From: F23-D06 sp947167635
GTDB lineage: Bacteria; Bacteroidota; Bacteroidia; Bacteroidales; WCHB1-69
Length of the DNA: 15,325 nucleotides
Direction: 5' to 3'
Assembly (NCBI GenBank): GCA_947167635.1
Contig: CAMVIT010000059.1
Coordinates: 1 to 15,325 of the forward strand
Part shown: positions 7,451-14,637 of the stretch, one piece after another
How the letters are laid out: each line of letters begins with the position of its first letter
How positions within the stretch are numbered: the first letter of the stretch is position 1
Position numbers and translations under genes: made by a program
Notes under the pieces: generated by a model
Told to the model about the DNA's origin: nothing
The model's database searches: none
What the model saw: only the letters and a program-made list of their open reading frames with translations

Positions 7451-9850
7451 TTAAAACGCGTATCCGATGGCAAACTTTATACTGTGGGACAACTTTATTG
7501 GACGAGGATCATCAAACCACTCTTTATTGATCCATCTTCCTCCGTATGAGGTTCGGGTCGGATCGTAGATCGGCAGGGCAAAATCCACACGGATGATCAG
7601 GAAATCGAAATCCAGACGAAGTCCGACACCCACATTCATGGCAATTTCCTTGTAAAAACGATTGAACTTGAAAGTGGCACCCTCCATATCATTGATGTTA
7701 CGCGTCAGCCAAATGTTACCGGCATCCACGAAAACACCATATTTGAAGGAACGGTAGATCGTACCCCGATATTCAATGTTCCACTCCAGCTTCACATCAC
7801 CCGTGAAAAGGCTGTCCTTGCCATGTTCATAGCTACCCGGCCCCAGTCCGCGATAGCCCCAACCTCTCATGCTATTGCTCGTGCCCATGGAGAAACCACG
7901 CTCAAACGGGATATAGGAATTTGAATCCAACGGAACCATGGCTCCTGCATTCAACCGAAGGGCAAGGGTGTTGTTATTGTTGATTTTATAGGCATAGTTC
8001 ATGGTGAATTCCACCTTCTCGAATGTCGTGTAGTTGTAGCCTTCCCCATCCAGCAGACCACGTGCCAGCACCCACCGATGGTCACGGTCGAATATGGCAT
8101 TCAACCCTTTCAGCAGAAGTCCCGACGATTCCACATTCAACGACAAACGCATGTTGTGATTCCGAGCCTCGGAAGAAAAAGGCACAAGATAATCAAAGTT
8201 GTATTTTGTGGACAACATGATATACTTGCCGAATTTTTTTTGATATTTCGGCGAGTAATCATAGAAATTCAATATGCCAGTGTACCATCTGTCGCTGTTG
8301 TTCTGAGTGCTGATGTCAATCGGACTCAGGCTATGGTTGACATAATAGCTCGGACTCCAATTATATGTAAGGGCTGCATTGTAGAGGAGCTTGTAGTATA
8401 GCCCGGAATAGTTGACACCAAATTTGATCGAGGTGCTTCGTTTGATGGTGTTACCCTTGTGATATTTCCCAAAGAAGAGCAGTTTGGGGAAAGTCAGCGA
8501 CACATTCACCCCGAATTCCGGATAAGTGTAGTAATTGTCGCGATTAAACAAGTTAGGCAAAGAATAATAGAAATAACCACCGGAAAGATTCACCGCCAGA
8601 TGCTCGCCGCCCTTGAAAAAATTCCGGTTGGCGTATGTAAATGAAATGGCCGATTTGTCGTTCCGCAAGTCAAGCTGACCGCCAACGCTGTGCACTTTCT
8701 TCCGCGTCAGACGATAGAGCACATCCAAATACCCTTTTTTGTGCAGGGTGTCCAATAAGCTGTCGGCCTCCACATAAGTAATGGTGTAGTATGAAAAATT
8801 GTCCAATTGGTTAAGGGCCTGGTTGCTGAGGCGCTTGGCATTCTGGGTGTACGGAAGGCCCTCATTCGTGAAGATGGCATCTGTGATGGTTCTGTAATGG
8901 AAGTCTTGGATGGGTTGCCGCAAATCATCGTAATGTGGGGTGAGGAAATAGTAGGTCGTCGTATCGAATTTGCTTTTATAATTCCTGAACCTCACCGTAT
9001 CAAGCCGCAAATCCGGCGGCGCATTGGGCTCGTAATTGGTCTGTACATAAACTTTGTTGAAGTAGTATTTGTACAAATAACGCGACGTGTTCACACCGGA
9101 AGGGAGACGCAGAATGATTGTCAACGAAACCGTGTGGGGATCCTTTTGTGTGGAATCGGAAGGCGGATCATACGAAACCTCGCCCCTGATGATGGATTTT
9201 TCCACATAGTAGTATCCTTCGTCGCGAAGCACATTGATAATGCGTGTGAACTCGTCGGTGATTTTATTCTCGTTGTACTGCATACCTTCCGACAGCAACG
9301 ATTCATCCTTATGCAGCACAATGATGCGCTTGTACTCCGGCACATCGATGTCGTATGTGATTTGGCGGATGAAAAATGGTTCGTTTGCCTGCACCGAATA
9401 ATTGACCTTGACTTTCTTGGGATCAATTTTCCGATGGACGATCTCATAACTGGTTTCTGAATCAAAATAACCCAACTGACTCATCACCGTGTTCAATTGT
9501 TTCAGAGAGTTCTCAATCTCTGAAGTGTCCACCAAGACAGGCGCCTCACCCAGTCTTTCACGAAGAAGACGACGGAATTTCGAGTCCTTCCACGTTCCAT
9601 TCTTCTTGTATTTAGGGTGCCCCATCGAGTAAATCATGGTCCGGACATTAATCATATCCATGAACTTCTTATTCGGGATGGGGCGCACATACGACTTCAG
9701 GTCGTCAAAATCGGGATTCTTGGCATCTTTTACCACCACATTGTTTCGTGCGAGCATATATTCCCCTTCCGCAAGGTGTTTGGTCGAACTGCAAGACGCA
9801 GCCAGAAACACCATAAGGCAAAGGAATGGGAATAGATGCAGCTTCGCCAT
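7451..9850 (-). CDS. tamL: TamL-like Omp85-family outer-membrane assembly lipoprotein
   Basis: A 799-residue protein from the ATG at 9848-9850; the frame stays open further upstream but that part overlaps mreD and lacks a signal peptide. The start chosen gives a lipoprotein signal with lipobox LAASC (Cys20), followed by STKHL as in Bacteroidota TamL, the lipidated counterpart of TamA. Residues of about 25-385 form a periplasmic part expected to hold POTRA-type repeats. About 395-799 form a 16-strand-type Omp85 barrel with the L6 motif MRGWGYRG (661-668, the VRGF equivalent). The protein ends in aromatic Phe (AIGYAF), as in barrel insertion signals. TamA/TamL proteins act with TamB in moving lipids or proteins into the outer membrane. 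No tamB is in this window. It is the last gene of the ior-mre run, two bases after the mreD stop. Confidence 0.9.
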   Translation of the reverse strand: MAKLHLFPFLCLMVFLAASCSSTKHLAEGEYMLARNNVVVKDAKNPDFDDLKSYVRPIPNKKFMDMINVRTMIYSMGHPKYKKNGTWKDSKFRRLLRERLGEAPVLVDTSEIENSLKQLNTVMSQLGYFDSETSYEIVHRKIDPKKVKVNYSVQANEPFFIRQITYDIDVPEYKRIIVLHKDESLLSEGMQYNENKITDEFTRIINVLRDEGYYYVEKSIIRGEVSYDPPSDSTQKDPHTVSLTIILRLPSGVNTSRYLYKYYFNKVYVQTNYEPNAPPDLRLDTVRFRNYKSKFDTTTYYFLTPHYDDLRQPIQDFHYRTITDAIFTNEGLPYTQNAKRLSNQALNQLDNFSYYTITYVEADSLLDTLHKKGYLDVLYRLTRKKVHSVGGQLDLRNDKSAISFTYANRNFFKGGEHLAVNLSGGYFYYSLPNLFNRDNYYTYPEFGVNVSLTFPKLLFFGKYHKGNTIKRSTSIKFGVNYSGLYYKLLYNAALTYNWSPSYYVNHSLSPIDISTQNNSDRWYTGILNFYDYSPKYQKKFGKYIMLSTKYNFDYLVPFSSEARNHNMRLSLNVESSGLLLKGLNAIFDRDHRWVLARGLLDGEGYNYTTFEKVEFTMNYAYKINNNNTLALRLNAGAMVPLDSNSYIPFERGFSMGTSNSMRGWGYRGLGPGSYEHGKDSLFTGDVKLEWNIEYRGTIYRSFKYGVFVDAGNIWLTRNINDMEGATFKFNRFYKEIAMNVGVGLRLDFDFLIIRVDFALPIYDPTRTSYGGRWINKEWFDDPRPIKLSHSIKFAIGYAF

Positions 9851-9852
9851 CT

Positions 9853-10368
9853 TCAATATTTTCTTTGGGCAGGATAAAAAATATACAAGATGCAAAGCAG
9901 CACAAAGACAGTAAAAACGGTGTTGCATAAAACCACCAACATCGTATGTCCGAAATTGGCGAACTTGCTTGTTTCCAGCATGATCACCAAAAATTGGTGC
10001 AAAGCGGAAAGCGTAAGGGCATAGGCAAACAGCCATTTGAAATCCTTGACACCGGGAATCGGCCGTTCAATGCCTTCGGAGCTTTTGCCGCCATTGAGGG
10101 CCTTGGCCAAATAAGGGCGCACGAACATAAGCAACACACAGGCGAAAGAATTGACGCCCAACGTGTGTGCAAACATATCAATGACAAAACCTGTGAGAAA
10201 GCCGATCAGATACTGCACGGAGAGAGGCAATTCAAAAGGCAGCAGCAGCAAGGCAAAAAGATACAGCGCCGGTCTTGCAAAACCAAACAGATTAATATGG
10301 CTGCACACAAAAATCTGCAGCAGTATCACCACCAAAAAGCGTAATATGTTCGAAAATACGTTGTTCAA
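9853..10368 (-). CDS. mreD: Rod shape-determining protein MreD, TTG start
   Basis: A 171-residue, very hydrophobic protein with about five to six predicted membrane segments (for example residues 8-25, 33-50, 55-75, 115-132, 143-166). Size, topology and position directly after mreC support MreD, a membrane part of the Mre elongation machinery that organises sidewall peptidoglycan synthesis. The start codon appears to be TTG at 10366-10368: the first in-frame ATG comes only near residue 59, inside the membrane core. This TTG is 6 bases after the mreC stop, and its own TGA stop is 2 bases before the tamL ATG. Sequence motifs in MreD are weak, so context carries part of the assignment. Confidence 0.82.
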   Translation of the reverse strand: MNNVFSNILRFLVVILLQIFVCSHINLFGFARPALYLFALLLLPFELPLSVQYLIGFLTGFVIDMFAHTLGVNSFACVLLMFVRPYLAKALNGGKSSEGIERPIPGVKDFKWLFAYALTLSALHQFLVIMLETSKFANFGHTMLVVLCNTVFTVFVLLCILYIFYPAQRKY

Positions 10369-10374
10369 GATTCT

Positions 10375-11223
10375 CTATTCGGTTTTAAATCCTGTTTTCA
10401 AAGAGTCAATTTCTTTTTTATATTGATTCTCGATAAGATACACCAAACTTAATTGGTTGAAATTAGTGGCCAATCTGATTTTAATGGTAAGGAAACTGGC
10501 ATTATTCCCAACCATGACCTCTTTGACAGTGCCAATAAGCAGCCCTTTGGGGAAGATATTGGAGAAACCGCTGGTCAAAACGGAGTCTCCAATATTGATT
10601 TCCAGATGCTGGGGAATGTTTTCCAAAAAGGCCACTCGCGGGTCAGTGCCTTCCCACACCACGGTGCCCACCTGGTTGATGGGCGACACCACGGCACTGA
10701 TACGGGAGTCGGGATGCAGTATGGGAATCACGGCGGCAAAATGGTCGGAGACATCGCTCACGACCCCCACGACACCGGACGGCGAGGTGACAGCCATGTC
10801 CTTGTCGATGCCATCCTTGCTTCCTTTGTCCACTATGATATAGTTGTAAGCCTGATCGGTAGTCTTGAAGATGACATGGGCATAAGAGTAGTCGTAGAGG
10901 CGGGTGCGCTGAGTATGCACAGAATCCTTTTCACTCATCATGGTGAGTGTGGTATCCTCCTTGACGATGAACATGTTGTCGTGCTCGCGCATCAAGGCGA
11001 TATTCTGTTGCACCAAATCCTCGTTCTCTTGTCCCAGACTGAACGTGTGCATCATTTCCGACCAGTTCTTCTGGATCGGTCCCGTGACGCTTTGGCTGAT
11101 GCGAGCAAGCTTGTAGCTGCTGTAGGACATCGACTTTCCAAGCATCAGAATGGACAGCACCAGAAGAACTGCGAGTAGGAAATAATGAAAGTTGTTCTTA
11201 AAGAACTCAATCAGGTTGCTCAT
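10375..11223 (-). CDS. mreC: Rod shape-determining protein MreC
   Basis: A 282-residue periplasm-facing protein with one N-terminal membrane anchor (about 13-30), a helical coiled-coil region (about 45-90), and the beta-rich MreC core (about 105-270). The core shows VTSPSGVVGVV, HPDSRISAVV, GTVVWEG and FPKGLLIGTV, all usual family signatures. MreC scaffolds penicillin-binding proteins of the elongation complex along the cell wall. It starts 18 bases after iorB and is followed by mreD 6 bases on. The usual upstream partner mreB is not here; metabolic genes iorAB take its place. Confidence 0.95.
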   Translation of the reverse strand: MSNLIEFFKNNFHYFLLAVLLVLSILMLGKSMSYSSYKLARISQSVTGPIQKNWSEMMHTFSLGQENEDLVQQNIALMREHDNMFIVKEDTTLTMMSEKDSVHTQRTRLYDYSYAHVIFKTTDQAYNYIIVDKGSKDGIDKDMAVTSPSGVVGVVSDVSDHFAAVIPILHPDSRISAVVSPINQVGTVVWEGTDPRVAFLENIPQHLEINIGDSVLTSGFSNIFPKGLLIGTVKEVMVGNNASFLTIKIRLATNFNQLSLVYLIENQYKKEIDSLKTGFKTE

Positions 11224-11241
11224 CTGAACGACAGTGTGGCA

Positions 11242-11823
11242 TTAGAGTTTCTCGGCGAATTCCTTGCCGGCGCGCAAGCAGGCGATGTTGGTATTGACCA
11301 CATCGTCGCCCTTGCGGGCAAAGTTCTCGCGCACGGCGGCTTCAATCTCCTCGAAGGTAATGCCCAGATACGGGGAGGCGGCGCCCAAAATCACCATGTT
11401 GGCGGAACGCGCGGAACCGAGTTCCTTGGCAATCTTGTCGGCATTGATGACCACCTTGTTCTTGAGCTTGCCCAATTCGGCGGAAAGCTGGTCAAGGTCG
11501 GGATAATTCGGGATGTTCACAAAGGGTTGGTCGTTGGTGATCAGCCAGCCCGTCTCGGGATTGAGCCACGGCAGGTAGCGGAGCGATTCCATGGGCTCCA
11601 CGGAAATGATCATGTCGGCCTTGCCCATGGGGATAAGGTCGGAAGCGATCTCTTGGTCGGAGAGCCGGAAATGGGACTGCACGTCGCCGCCACGCTGGCT
11701 CATGCCGTGCACCTCGGCCTGTTTCATATACATTCCTCTTTTGACGGCTGCATAGCCGACAATGGTGGCGATGGAGAGGATACCTTGACCGCCAACTCCT
11801 GCTAATATGATGTCTATTTTCAT
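11242..11823 (-). CDS. iorB: Indolepyruvate oxidoreductase subunit beta
   Basis: A 193-residue gamma-type subunit of the 2-oxoacid:acceptor oxidoreductase superfamily. It carries the N-terminal GVGGQG loop (9-14) and HGMSQRGG (39-46), both standard in IorB. With IorA it oxidises aryl pyruvates such as indolepyruvate, made by transamination of aromatic amino acids, to aryl-acetyl-CoA. It can also run in reverse in anaerobes to make aromatic amino acids from arylacetates. It lies 108 bases downstream of iorA, the gap being filled by a heptad repeat structure, and 18 bases upstream of mreC. Confidence 0.95.
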   Translation of the reverse strand: MKIDIILAGVGGQGILSIATIVGYAAVKRGMYMKQAEVHGMSQRGGDVQSHFRLSDQEIASDLIPMGKADMIISVEPMESLRYLPWLNPETGWLITNDQPFVNIPNYPDLDQLSAELGKLKNKVVINADKIAKELGSARSANMVILGAASPYLGITFEEIEAAVRENFARKGDDVVNTNIACLRAGKEFAEKL

Positions 11824-11854
11824 TTTTCGAAAATTATTTTGTTAATTAATTTGC

Positions 11855-11931
11855 CATTGGCTGTTGGTCATTGGTTGTTGGCAAAAATCCAAAGACCAAC
11901 AATCAACGACCAAAGACCAAAAGCCAAAGTC
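11855..11931. repeat. Period-7 repeat arranged as a large inverted repeat between iorA and iorB
   Basis: The left arm (11855-11882) is four heptads: CATTGGC, TGTTGGT, CATTGGT, TGTTGGC. After six bases (AAAAAT) the right arm (11890-11931) is six heptads in opposite sense: CAAAGAC, CAACAAT, CAACGAC, CAAAGAC, CAAAAGC, CAAAGTC. Read on one strand, all ten units approximate nnTTGGY. The arms can pair imperfectly into a long hairpin in the iorA-iorB transcript. It fills most of the 108-base gap and abuts the iorA stop. It resembles the short tandem heptanucleotide repeats described in some bacteria, but I do not recognise a named family. Confidence 0.8.
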
Positions 11932-13542
11932 CTATTTCTTCTTTTCTGCTTGTTGTTTCTTCATGCGACGGCTGAGGGTTTGGATGCACTCGCGGGTCGG
12001 GATGATGACGGAGACGCCTTCATATTCGAGTTCCTTCTTGATGAGGGCAACGTTCTCAGCATGATGAGGCTTCAGAGGAGTGATACGGTGGATATGATCT
12101 TCCTTGACGCCGAGTCCCTTGCAGATCTCGCCAAGCACGCCGAGGGCGTGGGAGTCCTGGCCGCCGGTCATGCCGGTGGTGCTGTTGTCAAGGATCATCA
12201 CGGTCACGGGAGTGTTCTCGTAGATGCAGTCGAGCAGGGAGGTCATGCCGCTGTGCGTGAAGGTGGAGTCGCCGATGACCGCCAACACGGGACGCAAACC
12301 CGCATCGGCAGCGCCCTTGGCCATGGTGATGGAGGCGCCCATGTCAACGGTGGTGTAGATAGCCTTGTATGGAGGCAGTGCGCCGAGGGTGTAGCAGCCG
12401 ATGTCGGCGAAAACCTTGCCCTTGCCGTACTCTTCCATGGCCTCGTTGATGGCGAGGTAGGAGTCAATGTGCGGGCAACCCACGCACAAGGCGGGCGGAC
12501 GGGGCACCACCAGTTCAGGGACAGGAGCTCCGTAGGTATCGGGCAGGCCGAGAGCCTTGGCCACGAGATTGGGGTTCAGTTCGCCATCGCGGGGCAGCGC
12601 GCCGGAGAGACGGCCAATGATGTTGCCCGTGCGGTTCAGCACGCCACGCACCTGCTCTTCGATGAAGGGATAGCCCTCTTCCGCCACGAGCACGGTCTCA
12701 CACTCATCGACAATCTTGGCGATCAGCTTGGTCGGCAGCGGATATTGGGAAATCTTGAGCACAGGATAGGGGCACTTGTGATCCTCGAAGTTCTCCATCA
12801 AGTAGTTGTAGGCAATACCGGAGGCGATGATGCCGAATTTCTTGTCGGCACCGTCGATGTACTTGTTGAAAGGAGAGTTGAGAGACTCTTCCTCGAACTT
12901 GTCCTGCTTGCCCAGAAGGGTGCGGTAGTGCACACGGGCGTTGGCGGGCAGAAGGATGAACTGTTTGGGGTTCTCCTCAATGTGGAGCGGGTTTTGCGGA
13001 CGGGCCTCCTTGCGTTCCACACCGGCACGGGAGTGCGACAGACGGGTGGTGAGTCGGATCAGCACCGGGGTGCGATACTTCTCGGAATAGTCAAATGCAG
13101 CATACGTGATGTCGTATGCCTCTTGCTGGTTGGAGGGCTCGAAGGAGGGGATCAGAGCGAACTTGGCAAAAAAGCGGGAGTCCTGCTCGTCCTGCGAGGA
13201 GTGCATGGAGGGATCGTCGGCCACCACCACCACAATGCCGCCGTTGGCGCCAGTGATGGAGGAGTTCATAAACGGGTCGGCGGCCACATTCAGACCCACA
13301 TGCTTCATGCACACCATGGCACGCTTGCCGGCGTATGACATGCCAATGGCAGATTCCATGGCGGTCTTCTCGTTGCCGGCCCAGATGCTGTGTACTTGGC
13401 CTTCCTTGCCTTGCTTGGAGTTTTGGATGAATTCCGTGATTTCGGTGGACGGAGTGCCAGGATAAGCATACACTCCAGACAAGCCCGCGTCTAACGCAGC
13501 TTGGGCTACGGCCTCATCACCTAAGAAAAGTGTTTTTGACAT
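11932..13542 (-). CDS. iorA: Indolepyruvate oxidoreductase subunit alpha, without ferredoxin domain
   Basis: A 536-residue thiamine-diphosphate enzyme, the catalytic subunit paired with IorB. The N-terminal pyrimidine-binding domain contains GNEKTA (E58, the expected cofactor glutamate). The pyrophosphate-binding domain contains GDSTFTHSG (424-432) and Asn453 in DNSTTGMTGGQ. CVGCPH (353-358) matches the conserved CxGCPH segment. The classical IorA of about 600 residues or more ends in a 2x[4Fe-4S] ferredoxin domain. Here the protein stops after VIIPTRECIQTLSRR and a Lys-rich tail, and no CxxCxxC cluster motif remains. The ORF end is clean, so I read this as a natural short form, perhaps usual in this lineage. 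Its electron path would then need a separate partner. A -7 promoter box lies about 105 bases upstream. Confidence 0.94.
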   Translation of the reverse strand: MSKTLFLGDEAVAQAALDAGLSGVYAYPGTPSTEITEFIQNSKQGKEGQVHSIWAGNEKTAMESAIGMSYAGKRAMVCMKHVGLNVAADPFMNSSITGANGGIVVVVADDPSMHSSQDEQDSRFFAKFALIPSFEPSNQQEAYDITYAAFDYSEKYRTPVLIRLTTRLSHSRAGVERKEARPQNPLHIEENPKQFILLPANARVHYRTLLGKQDKFEEESLNSPFNKYIDGADKKFGIIASGIAYNYLMENFEDHKCPYPVLKISQYPLPTKLIAKIVDECETVLVAEEGYPFIEEQVRGVLNRTGNIIGRLSGALPRDGELNPNLVAKALGLPDTYGAPVPELVVPRPPALCVGCPHIDSYLAINEAMEEYGKGKVFADIGCYTLGALPPYKAIYTTVDMGASITMAKGAADAGLRPVLAVIGDSTFTHSGMTSLLDCIYENTPVTVMILDNSTTGMTGGQDSHALGVLGEICKGLGVKEDHIHRITPLKPHHAENVALIKKELEYEGVSVIIPTRECIQTLSRRMKKQQAEKKK

Positions 13543-13605
13543 AAATGATTTTTTTTAATATTTTGATTAATACTAACTTGTATATTTCCACACACAACAT
13601 CTATA

Positions 13606-13630
13606 CCCTTCGAATCAACTCTTCGGAGGG
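13606..13630 (-). other. Imperfect hairpin in the iorA leader
   Basis: CCCTTCG (13606-13612) and CGGAGGG (13624-13630) pair with one imperfect position around an 11-base loop. The structure sits inside the roughly 100-base untranslated leader expected from the upstream -7 box. There is no U-tract on the minus-strand transcript, so it is not a standard terminator. Any regulatory role is a guess. Confidence 0.35.
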
Positions 13631-13646
13631 CATAAAAAACGACCTG

Positions 13647-13654
13647 CAAAAATA
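13647..13654 (-). promoter_or_regulatory. -7 promoter box of the iorA operon
   Basis: On the minus strand this reads TATTTTTG followed by CAGG, an exact TAnnTTTG match and nearly identical to the box before the gene at 13683-14456. It lies about 105 bases before the iorA ATG. No clear TTTG -33 box at normal spacing. The rest of the 13543-13682 gap is AT-rich and holds nothing else I recognise. Confidence 0.55.
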
Positions 13655-13682
13655 ATAAAAAAATCGGATTAAAGGGTGTCTT

Positions 13683-14456
13683 TTATTTCAGTTTGCCCAA
13701 CCGCACACCCACCTTGACATAACCGCAATGCAGGTTGATTTTCTGCGCGAGATGGAAAAATGTATAACCTGCACTTATGGTGGCCCGCCGGTACTCAAGG
13801 CCCAAACCGGGTTGAAAACGGAATGCGGCCATCGTGGGAAAATCGAAATATCTTCCATCATAATAGAAGCCGTGACCGAATCGGGTGAGAAACGCCACAC
13901 CTAAAGCGCACTCCACATAGGCGCCCAAGGTTTTCCTGGTGGGGAGGTAACCCCTAAAGTCAAGCATCAAAAGGTACGAGCCCACATCAAATCCTGCGGT
14001 GCCGGACGCAGGGGCCCCGAAAAAGGCGTCTATCCCCGTCTGCACCCCGATGAATAAATCATTCCTCAAATGAAAGCCCAATGTCGCATTCAGCATAGGG
14101 CCCGCCTCATCTGCCGTAAAAATGCAACCACCCTCAACGTAGGCGTTGAAATAAGGGGACATCTTCTGGGACGCCGCAGTGGCATCCGAGGTCGCAGACA
14201 CGTCAGGGTTGGCTGGCTGTTGATTGAACACCTCCTTGGTCCCATTAGCGTACTTGATGAAGAAGACATCATTCTTGGCAAGCTGATACGAGGGGCCATC
14301 CAGGTTATCCCATTTCCTATAGGTGATGTCATGGACACCCACCACAAGAACCCTGGCTTGGATCTCCGTGGCGTCACGCAGCACGATTACATCCTGCGCA
14401 AATGCGGCCAAACAGAAAAAGAGAGTGAAAACAGCAGCAAACAGATACTTTTTCAT
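13683..14456 (-). CDS. Secreted protein, probable small outer-membrane beta-barrel
   Basis: A 257-residue protein from the ATG that begins MKKYLFAAVF; an upstream in-frame start would add 35 residues ahead of the signal peptide and precede the promoter box. The signal peptide is cleaved probably after AFA (residue 20). Residues 22-77 form a small beta-rich unit (IVLRDATEIQARV, ITYRKW, VFFIKYANG) seen at the N-terminus of many Bacteroidota secreted proteins of unknown role. A Pro/Ser/Ala-rich linker (79-99) follows. The rest (about 101-257) has alternating hydrophobic strands with GLGLEYRRATISAGYTF near the end, typical of an outer-membrane porin-like barrel. I do not recognise a specific family or function. 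It is monocistronic and divergent from dnaK. Confidence 0.75.
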   Translation of the reverse strand: MKKYLFAAVFTLFFCLAAFAQDVIVLRDATEIQARVLVVGVHDITYRKWDNLDGPSYQLAKNDVFFIKYANGTKEVFNQQPANPDVSATSDATAASQKMSPYFNAYVEGGCIFTADEAGPMLNATLGFHLRNDLFIGVQTGIDAFFGAPASGTAGFDVGSYLLMLDFRGYLPTRKTLGAYVECALGVAFLTRFGHGFYYDGRYFDFPTMAAFRFQPGLGLEYRRATISAGYTFFHLAQKINLHCGYVKVGVRLGKLK

Positions 14457-14474
14457 AACCAAAAATTTTTGCTG

Positions 14475-14508
14475 CAAAAATAATTTTTTTTCCATGATGA
14501 ACGACAAA
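14475..14508 (-). promoter_or_regulatory. -33/-7 promoter of the secreted barrel gene
   Basis: The minus strand reads TATTTTTG at 14482-14475 (exact TAnnTTTG) followed by CAGC, with TTTG at 14508-14505, a 22-base spacer that is close to Bacteroidota -33/-7 spacing. The -7 box ends 18 bases upstream of the ATG at 14456. Confidence 0.6.
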
Positions 14509-14553
14509 AAAAAAAGCTGCCAAATTGTCAGCATCCCCCACCCCATTATTTTT

Positions 14554-14569
14554 TGGCACAATTATTGTA
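14554..14569 (+). promoter_or_regulatory. Sigma-54-like -24/-12 promoter of dnaK
   Basis: TGGCAC, five bases, then TTGTA matches the sigma-54 consensus TGGCAC-N5-TTGCW except for T instead of C in the -12 GC. The -24 GG and the -12 G are exactly 12 bases apart. Transcription would start near 14580, giving a leader of about 58 bases. An alternative is a housekeeping promoter, since TATTTTTTG at 14546-14554 is a TAnnTTTG box with one extra T. Confidence 0.45.
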
Positions 14570-14581
14570 AAAGAACCGACG

Positions 14582-14597
14582 CGGCCTTGGTTGGCCG
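14582..14597 (+). other. Hairpin in the dnaK leader
   Basis: CGGCC and GGCCG form a perfect 5-bp GC-rich stem around the loop TTGGTT, about 40 bases before the dnaK ATG. It is not a CIRCE element (no TTAGCACTC repeat) and has no U-tract following, so a terminator is unlikely. It may stabilise the leader or act as a binding site. Confidence 0.4.
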
Positions 14598-14637
14598 ACA
14601 AAAAAGAAAGTAATAACAATTAAATACATCAACTACT

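Noticed and set aside
9851..10036. Upstream extension of the tamL frame
   Set aside because: It overlaps mreD and hides the lipoprotein signal; the ATG at 9850 gives a proper lipobox.
11839..13338. 499-codon open frame on the plus strand
   Set aside because: It is antisense to iorA and lies in step with its codons; the minus strand has all catalytic motifs.
14570..14637. CIRCE operator before dnaK
   Set aside because: The TTAGCACTC/GAGTGCTAA arms are absent; only a short GC hairpin is seen.
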